This document shows positions 56,516-64,000 of a stretch of DNA of 64,000 nt, piece after piece. The DNA is from Melitaea cinxia (lineage: Eukaryota; Arthropoda; Insecta; Lepidoptera; Nymphalidae). The first letter of the stretch is position 1. Every line of letters starts with the position of its first letter. The stretch spans positions 4,276,001 to 4,340,000 of the forward strand of contig NC_059414.1 of the NCBI RefSeq assembly GCF_905220565.1, read 5' to 3'. The notes below the pieces were generated by a model. The model was not told the DNA's origin. It worked only from the letters and a program-made list of their open reading frames with translations, and ran no database searches. A program made the position numbers and the translations under genes.

Positions 56516-59500
56516 TAGTAGTAGTAGTGTGGTGTAGTAGAGCGGTCGTGCTATTTCTTTTTGCAGCCAAGGAAGCGGCTTTTCTCGCAAATGTCAGGAA
56601 AGACGTTCTGCCCGGTTCATTTTCCAAGATGGTGCGGAGCGAGGTCTGGTCTAGTTTTGTCTGGAGTTTGAGTTCCAGAGCCAGCCTTTCTCTGCCGAAC
56701 CTCGGACATTCCAGCAGAATGTGCAGAACTGTCTCCTTACAGTTTGAGTCGCAGATACACGAAGGGCTGTCCCTAAGGTGGAATCTGTGTAGATACGCCG
56801 CAAATCCTCCGTGACCGGTCAGTACTTGTGTGTCGACAGATGTTAGTGCCGATTTTTTTACCAGCTTGTAAGCGGTCTTTACGTCTGGTAGAAAGATTTT
56901 CGTGACCGAGCCAGTTACCGAAGAATTGTATCTTTCTTGCCACAACTCGACAGTCTCTTCACGTATCCGCCTTCTGACATACGACACTGGAACTTTGTCG
57001 TAGTCGGGTGCCGTCTTTTTCGTTAGGGCCGCCTTTTTAGCCAGTTCGTCCGCTCTTTCATTTCCCGGTGTACCTACGTGGGCCTTCAACCAAAAGAACC
57101 GCACCGTTCTATTGTCTTCTCGGATTTGCCTGATGCGACTCTTCATCTCAATGGCCAGAGGGTGGGTTACCGAAGGACTCCTTAGTAGATCAAGTGACGA
57201 TCTAGAGTCGCTCAAGATGTTAATAGAGCTTTTTTTCGATTTCCTCGCCATGTCCACGGTTCGGAAGAGTGCGTACATCTCCGATTGGAAAACGGTGTTA
57301 TGCGGTTCAAGCCGGAACGTGGAGTATCTTACTTCCTTGCCTTGATACCACCACGTTAGGGCTGCTCCTACTTTGCCCTCTATTTTGCTACCGTCGGTGT
57401 AGATGTATGAGCCGACGATGTGGTGTTTTTCGAGGTCTTCAGGGTTCAGACTCTCCAAGCGCTCATACTCAGTTGGCATGAGTAGAGATGGATGGGGGTT
57501 TTGCATCGGACCCACCCTGCGCTCCAGCCCTCTGCCCGGTGGCAGAAGGTCCTCGCAGTGGCCTTTCTTAATTTTAAACAGCATGGCCGCTTCTCGGATC
57601 CGAAGGTCGAGTGGGAGCAGGCCTGAGAGGACGAGTGCCGATGTCAGAGACACCGTTCTGTACGCTTTGCATATTTTCTGTGCGAAGCCTCTTTGCAGTG
57701 AGTCTAGTTGCTTTCTCACAGACAACTTCTCTGCTGCTGAGGACCACGCGCTTGCCGCATACAGGACGATGGGCTCTATCACCGCCACGTATATGGTTCG
57801 GACTATTTCTCCGTTTAGCCCCCAAGACACCTTCGCCGCGCGCGCTAAATGTTTATAAATCTTAGCCGCTTTCTTGCATACGGCGGCCACATGCGCATTG
57901 AATGTGAGCTTTAAGTCCAAAATGAGCCCCAGCAGTTTTATTTCTTCTACAAGCCTCAACTGAGTGCCGGACATGTGGACTAAGGGGGTATCGTATTTTA
58001 GCTTCTTGGTCATTACCATCGCATTGGTTTTATGCGGTGCGAAGTTCAATTTATTACGTTTACCCCAGTCCTGTACGGCCGCTAAGGTGGTTTCAGCCGA
58101 AGCTTGCAGGTTGCTGGTTTTCTGGCTCGAGAAAACGAGGACCACATCGTCCGCAAAGGCTTGGCAGTACACTCCCATGCTTTGTACCTCTCTCAGAAGC
58201 AAATCCAGGATAAGGTTCCAGAAGGTCGTTCCACCTATGGATCCCTGGACACATCCCTTCGTGATTTCCCTCTCACAGGATGCTCTGGCATAGTTTATTA
58301 TGACTCTTCTGTCCTTCAGATATGAGTCGACCAAGGCGTATAGGTTCCTTGGGCAATGTTTTTCTACTAGCTGTTTCTTGAGAGCTGGCCACCATGCGTT
58401 GTCGAAGGCGCCCTCTATATCGAGCGATACCAGAGGTACTATCTTTTTTAATTTAATTTCCCTCCTGATATGCCCGACTAAGTCGTAGAGGGCGTCCTCC
58501 GTTCCCTTTTGTGGCATGAATCCATACTGGCTGCGGTGCAGCGTAGGGAATAGTCTCCACTGAAGTTTACCTATTAACATTTTCTCGACTGTCTTTCCGA
58601 GTATCGATAGGAGTCCGATAGGTCTGTAGGACTTCGGGTGGATGTAGTCTTCCTTGGATGGTTTGCGGAAAATGCATACGTGGGCGACTTTCCACTGCTT
58701 GGGGAAGTGAGACAGCGATAGACATTTATTTGCCAATGCTAAAAACAACCCCACATCGCAGTTTATTGCCACCCTGCATATTTCAGATGTTAGTCCATCC
58801 GGACCTGGAGCTTTCTTTGGATTTTGGTTCAAGAGAACTTGTTCCAGCTCGGCAGCTGTAAAAGGTGGATTATCATCCGAAAGGTCTTGTAGCTCCGCAG
58901 GAGTTCTGTATTCTACGGCCTCTCTGACCTGTTTGTGATAGGCAGTTTCGGTTGTTACAGAGTCCATCGGGTAGAACGTGTTTGCAAGGAGTTCAGCCGG
59001 TTGATCCGGTGAAAGTGTTTCGCCGACCTCGCTCCTTAGCAACGTGTCTTCGTTTCTGCGAGATGTTTTCCTGATGACTCTGTAAATACCGTCCCATACG
59101 CTTTCACGGTCTTGTGCCGTACAGAACTCCTTCCAGCTTTGGGTGGCTGCTTCGCTTGCCGCTAGTTTGTATTTATCCCTAGCCAGTATGTATTCTTCTA
59201 CAACGTAAGCCCTTCGGCTAGGTGCAGCATTTTTTATGCGACGTTTGTATTTTTTTGCTTCCCTTTTCAGGGAGTAAAGCTCAGCAGACCACCATGGTGG
59301 TCTGGGGTCGCCTTTCCACGGCCTTATCTTCGGGATAGTTTTCTCGCAAGTGCGATGGATCGCGGAGACAGAGTTATTGATGATATCCTCCAGTTCTTCT
59401 TTGTTCAGGACCTTAGAGACGCAACTCTGAGTTATGTTTTCTTCTGCAAGCTCGGACTTCAAGTTTGTGGTGAAATCTGTCCATCTCGCCTTATTGGTGT

Positions 59501-59848
59501 TGTATCTGCGAGTCGAGATTGGTTCTAGAGGTTTTAGAGGTCCCTCGGTACGCAGGTTGAACGTGATGGCGTTGTGACCAGACGTAATCAGATCTCTTTC
59601 CACCCTCCAGTTCTCCATTGCTGCAAGAAGGGACTGACTGGTCAGAGTCACGTCCACACAACTCGAGTAAAGCTTGCCGCCTCTATAGGTCTCGAATGTA
59701 GGGATATTGCCTACATTGTGAATATGGAGGTCCATCTCGGTTATAAATCCGTGGAATTGTGCTCCTCGATGATTTTCGGAGCTGCTGCCCCACCAGTGAC
59801 TCCAGGCATTCACGTCACCTGCCAGCAGTGTGATGTTAGAAGCTGTAC
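56484..59848 (-). CDS. LINE ORF2: endonuclease tail, reverse transcriptase, RNase H (I/R1 group)
   Basis: About 1,120 codons are open without a stop. The frame enters at the last part of an exonuclease/endonuclease domain (LLAGDVNAWSHWWGS), so the 5' side is truncated. The RT domain lies at about 310-590, with motif A VSLDIEGAFDNAWWP near residue 464 and the catalytic FADD in CQAFADDVVLVF near 551. RNase H is at about 795-925, with YTDGSKIEG, SEMYAL, LSDSR and KAHVGTPGNERAD supplying the D-E-D-D residues. The C-terminal CICDSNCKETVLHILLECPR is a zinc-finger-like end. Presence of RNase H points to the I/LOA/R1 group. All visible catalytic residues are intact, but endonuclease and ORF1 are missing. 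The last residues run through a TAC-type microsatellite into an unrelated region. Confidence 0.85.
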
Positions 59849-60550
59849 AAATAAATAAAAATTTGGATATCTCAATGAAAATTAAGTTTTACCTATTTAA
59901 AATGCTTTATAATTGAAAATTTAAATAACTTAATTATATTTATGAGTTATATTAATATTTTACGCACATAACAAGATTAATTGTGAGTAAACAATTTGTA
60001 ATTATTTTATGTGATAATAAATTATCATAACGTTTTAACCTTTTAAAATCGGCTACACGTCCCACGCAGTTTCACACGCGGTTAACTTTAGTATTTGATT
60101 GGTACTCGACTGTTATGAGTCAGAGCTTAATTATTTGGATTATAACCTCATTCCTTAACAGATAATCAAATTCACAAAAGTATTTTTTCTTAGATCATAA
60201 GTTTTGTCATATTCGAAAAAAACTTTAAGTTGCTTACGATAGCAGTGAATTAAGTAATAAACTAAGTTTAATACTATTTATATACTTAAAATTTTTAATA
60301 GTTCGATTCTGATCTAGGTAAGTTAAGCGTAGCAGCGTGGCTTGATGCGAAACATCACGAATAACTTCAAGTATGGCGAATTTAAGTGAAATTTTTTTAC
60401 GTTAATTGCTCAATTTCACAAAAAAAATATCAATACAAGAAATTGTATGTTAACATCGTTTTACAAGAATAGACCAATAAATAAGCACCAGCTTTCAAAA
60501 TTACATGCTTTCTACGGATTCCATTTACCTTATATTCAAATACTATAATT
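59849..60550. other. AT-rich DNA, upstream flank of the LINE
   Basis: Directly at the LINE's truncated edge (59843-59862) the minus strand reads TTTTTATTTATTTGTACAG, a strong splice-acceptor-like sequence. Nothing else recognised. Confidence 0.4.
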
Positions 60551-60552
60551 GT

Positions 60553-60850
60553 TGCTCGCAAACGAAAAAAACCGACTTCAATTACATCGACAAGTAATAC
60601 AACGTAAGTAGATGAACGAAATTAACAAACGCACTAGTCGACACTGTGATTTTCGAGGGTTTTCCTCGATTTCTCTGGGATTACATCCTAATCATGGTAC
60701 CACACTTGAGATATCTCCTTCAAAAACAAAGAAGAATTATCAAAATCGGTTCATAAACGACGAAGTTATACCCAAAAATACATTTAAAAAATATTATATT
60801 TATAAAGAAAGAAGAAAATACATTTAAAATATATAATTTTGACTCTTAAA
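60553..60850 (+). repeat. Inverted-repeat element copy, truncated
   Basis: It starts TTGCTCGCAAACGAAAAAAA, then CCGACTTCAATTACATCGAC, TTTCCTCGATTTCTCTGGGA and AAAATCGGTTCATAAACGAC. Same family as 27.55 and 31.27 kb. The right end is lost. Confidence 0.55.
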
Positions 60851-61060
60851 TACTTATCATATTTAAATTTATGTTACAACCTAACCTGAAACCGTTTACT
60901 TTTTCATGTTGTTTCAAATCTTATTTCAACATGTAAGTATCTGAAAAACATTAAATAAGATCAATAGATGTTTTGCACTGCGCGATTGCATTACACGTAG
61001 TTAGATAAGCGTACATTTTACTGCGCTGTTAGTACAGTACAATACGCGTACGTATTTAGT
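60851..61060. other. AT-rich DNA
   Basis: Nothing recognised. Confidence 0.3.
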
Positions 61061-61064
61061 ACAC

Positions 61065-61175
61065 ACTGTACACAGAGTACGTACACGTACTTTATATACG
61101 CAGACTCAACAGGGTTTATGTTTCCAGGTGCGCCAAGGGCGACGCGTAGGCACGGTGAATGTTGGCGCCAAACCT
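61065..61175 (-). promoter_or_regulatory. Candidate TATA promoter with E2F-like site
   Basis: On the minus strand TATATAAAG lies at 61090-61098. About 65 bases upstream is TTGGCGCCAA (61162-61171), which fits an E2F site (TTTGGCGCC on the minus strand). About 30 bases downstream of the TATA box is ACAGTGTG near 61067. The stretch is GC-richer than its flanks. No exon or donor could be defined downstream, so it may be chance. If real it could serve a minus-strand gene such as the unseen first exon of FBXL7. Confidence 0.25.
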
Positions 61176-61554
61176 ATGTTTAATGGAATTCAAATTTACG
61201 GTACAGCTAACTTCAAACCAATCAAAATGGCGCACTATGTAATTGATTGCCATGTTAAATATTTAAATTAATGAAAACTATATTGGAGTAGGTAAGTTTA
61301 GTTTTTAAGACATTTCTCATTTTTTTTTTAAATAAGTATTAGACGTATTTTATGAAATATGTGTATATGTCATTAATATGCTGCATATACATAGATAAGT
61401 GCCCATTAAGAAACATAAGAAAACAAAGCTCCAGCAAATTAATTGTGATTTGCAGAATTCTAATATTCTAAATAATTACATTTATTATTTCAAATTAAAT
61501 AACAAGTACTTGAATTTTAAAACAAAAATGTCAAAAAATCAAATTTGATGTACT

Positions 61555-61624
61555 AAATGCTGTCAACACCGCTTAGCCTCGAAGTTTATAGAAATCTGCG
61601 GTAAAAGCGGTGTTGACAGCATTT
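61555..61624. other. Perfect 20-bp-arm hairpin (miRNA-like size)
   Basis: Arms 61555-61574 and 61605-61624 are exact inverse complements around a 30-base loop. The arm core is TGCTGTCAACACCGC. The size is like a pre-miRNA stem-loop, but the perfect pairing and absence of bulges also fit a decayed inverted-repeat element. Confidence 0.5.
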
Positions 61625-61735
61625 CAACTTTTCGGAAAGAAATAAAGTATTTAATAGCTTTAACAAATTTCTTGCTACGAATTTTTAATTAACGGTTATA
61701 AAGGTCATACATAGAGTGTACAATATGATTGTTAT

Positions 61736-62056
61736 ACTAGCTGTGACCGCGACTTCGTCCGCGTAGAATATAACAAAAAAGTTTTTTTTCAGTTTGCAGA
61801 GTTATAAAATAAATACATTTTTAAAATAAAAGTAGCCTAAGTTACTCCTTACTACATCAGCTATCTGCCAGTGGAAGTCCCGTCAAAATCAGTTTAGCCG
61901 TTTCAGAGATTAGCCGGAACAAACAGACAGGCAGACAGACAAAAATTGTAAAAATGTTGTTTTAGTATATGTACCGTGTATCCATATGTATTTAGAAAAA
62001 AGCGGTTAGTTTAATGTTACAAACGGACACTTCAATTTTATTTATTTGTATAGATT
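61736..62056 (+). mobile_element. Helitron-like element, uninterrupted copy
   Basis: It starts CTAGCTGTGACCGCGACTTC, then TCCGCGTAGAATATAACAAA, and ends TTTATTTGTATAGAT. It serves as the unsplit reference for the 27.35-kb copy. Confidence 0.55.
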
Positions 62057-63515
62057 TATATATATTGTTATGACATTTACAAATATAGATCTATACATAT
62101 TACTACAACAGCTACAATAACACATTTAATTTAATATAGGTAATATGTACTATAATTAAGAAAAAAAATATAAAGAAGTATTCAATATAATATTTTTATA
62201 AAGTATATTATATTTGCAACTTGTGTTTAATTACGTTACTCGAATAACCTGTAACGTACGTTCATCTGAAATAATATACTCGTAGACCTTAGAAATAGTT
62301 AAAGGCATGTACTCAATACAAATCTTTCTCAACTCTTTTTTTTAAATATTAATATAAATATTTTATTAAACTTAACAATATTTATAAAATCTATTTTCTT
62401 CATTAAAACCACTAAATTTATAAAAATCAAATAAATCTAAATATTTTATTTTGTTTGACTGTTTTAAGCTTTGCTGATCCGATTTTAAAAAGAAATAATT
62501 TCGTGTTAGCCTGTTAATTGAAATTTTTTATCGGCCATTAAAAATCGCGCTACGACTCGTGAGAAAAGAACAAACTATTAATATGTACAAACAATCCAAT
62601 AAGACTTGAAATTAAACGCGTCTAAGACGCGCAGAACCTCTAGTGAAAAGTTAAAAGGGTAAAAAGTAAAAGTAAAATAAAAGATTTAGCACAAAAAAAA
62701 ACAGTAAACACAGAAGTACTTACATTTAGTGCATTACATTTAGTCAATATGGACTTTATTTTCTAAGGTCTTTTAAATCTTATAAAACTGACTAAAATAA
62801 TATATGGAAGGTGTAACTCCATTTTGCCTAAAACAATGAAAATGCTAAAACATGCGTAAAGGGACTGAAATTAGTTTTTAAGCTTTAGTAACATGTATGA
62901 TTCATTAAAATTTAAATTAAATATTTACAATATTTTTCTGTAGAACTGTTAAATATTTTCAAATAAAACTTTATAGTACCAAATTAAGCAAAGGTCGACG
63001 GTGATGTATTGTTTACTGTCACAATCTCTAATCTCACCCTAAAATCTGAGTTTAACAACGCTTACACTGCAAATCATAAAAACTATGTGAGATTGAGCGT
63101 AACCTTATTTGTGACTTTAAAATCGGTGTTGCGTATAAAATGTTCGACATTATTCGTCCCATTTTAAGTCGTATTTAGAACAAAGATTCACATAAGCTAA
63201 AAACCGTTCTCCTTTAACAAAAACAAAAAACAAATAAGTAAAGAAGTGCTTAAAAATCAGTTTGGAATCGTCATTTTATAAATTGTTATTATATTACTTT
63301 TTAATTAATTAATGATTGTTAATGGGAAGCTATCATCGATTTAATTTTTAAAAAAAACTAAAACATTAATCGTCATAAAGTAAGAAACATATATATATAT
63401 ATTATTGCCGCTATAGATGCTATTAACGCAACAACGACAAACCAATATTGAAATACATGATCGACATAACATTTGATCGACATAACATCGATCAAGCACG
63501 CCAATTTGTTTCTCG
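62057..63515. other. AT-rich DNA
   Basis: No gene recognised. The TTTGGAATCGTCATTTTA repeat block of 8.76 kb recurs at about 63260. Confidence 0.35.
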
Positions 63516-63518
63516 TTG

Positions 63519-63562
63519 GACCACCGACGTATGTATGTTTAAACATACATACGTCGGTGGTC
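63519..63562. repeat. 44-bp perfect palindrome
   Basis: The two 22-base halves (left GACCACCGACGTATGTATG plus GTTT-type centre) are exact inverse complements with no spacer, centred between 63540 and 63541. Confidence 0.9.
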
Positions 63563-63854
63563 AGTAGCTGGTCTGTATAAAGCATTAAAATAGTATAACT
63601 CATCGCTTGCGCTAATTTTTTGTAAGTTCATCTGCTCCAGATGCTAAAAGCTTGTCTCATAAGCTGTGGTTTTCCATTACCTATTAGTTCTAATGACTCA
63701 TGTATTTGTAGATCGATCAGGAGCAAAATGATTAAGAAGTTTACGTTAAATTTAATATTTTTTTGTCATTGTTATTCAATCACTGGTAAATCCAAATTTA
63801 GATTTCATATGACATTTTTACGCCAATTTTTGTGTTCTGACAAAAATTAGTTAG

Positions 63855-64000
63855 TACTATACAAGTTAATTTTTGTGTTTTGGTACTAGTTAACTATGTC
63901 ATAGTACAATTTAATTTTTGTGGTTTAGTACTAGTTAGCTGTGTTATAGTACTAGTTAACTATGTCATAGTACAAGTTAATTTTCGTGTTATACTTAGTA
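63855..64000. repeat. Tandem repeat at the right window edge
   Basis: The units GTACTAGTTAACTATGTCAT and AGTACAAGTTAATTTTTGTG alternate irregularly three to four times and run off the edge. The last unit carries TTCGTG instead of TTTGTG. Confidence 0.75.

Noticed and set aside
57403..57858. Plus-strand frames of 70-151 residues between 56.0 and 59.8 kb
   Set aside because: They are antisense shadows of the GC-rich LINE reading frame.
1..64000. CRISPR arrays, rRNA genes or prokaryotic operons
   Set aside because: No regularly spaced direct repeats, no rRNA-like blocks, and the spliced host gene is eukaryotic.

Overview
The window looks like a lepidopteran (butterfly or moth) nuclear genome segment. 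It is strongly AT-rich, has spliced genes with short introns, and is crowded with repeat types common in Lepidoptera: tRNA-derived SINEs, RTE-like LINE ends tailed with ATGATG, small inverted-repeat elements, Helitron-like pieces beginning near CTAGCTGT, and a piggyBac copy. There are no bacterial features such as operons, Shine-Dalgarno-led genes or CRISPR arrays. Family names come from motifs read by eye, with no database search.

One host gene can be built with confidence: an F-box/leucine-rich-repeat protein orthologous to FBXL7 on the minus strand (49180 down to 43196). Seven coding exons join in phase to a protein of about 423 residues. Its introns carry SINE, inverted-repeat and LINE fragments. 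Its 5' untranslated exon(s) and promoter lie further up in the minus direction and were not located. A separate candidate 5' non-coding exon with a strong donor lies at 17243-17508 (minus), and a TATA/E2F-like promoter candidate at 61065-61175 (minus).

The left 7.5 kb holds the most unusual structure. It is a 6.17-kb retroelement with TG...CA ends and a 4-bp ATTT target duplication, but its two 1.67-kb LTR-like arms are inverted rather than direct. It contains a minus-strand gag, a canonical A AAA AAC frameshift site at the gag stop, and a retropepsin domain cut off where the inverted arm begins. No reverse transcriptase or integrase is present.

Other mobile DNA: an RTE remnant (10.9-11.4 kb), a 1.3-kb piggyBac copy with TIRs and TTAA duplications but a broken transposase (14.6-15.9 kb), a 5'-truncated CR1/Jockey-like LINE with an open RT reading frame (22.3-23.9 kb), a nested inverted-repeat element inside a Helitron-like element (27.35-28.42 kb), an R1-clade LINE tail (52.4-52.97 kb), and a small LINE tail with its target duplication (54.7-54.93 kb). 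At 55.75-59.85 kb a large LINE reading frame with RT and RNase H is joined at its 3' end to about 0.75 kb of further coding-like sequence of unknown origin. The remaining DNA is mostly AT-rich and without recognisable genes. Notable local structures are a 20-bp-arm hairpin (61555-61624), a 44-bp perfect palindrome (63519-63562), a tRNA-like inverted pair (29509-29746) and a tandem repeat running off the right edge.
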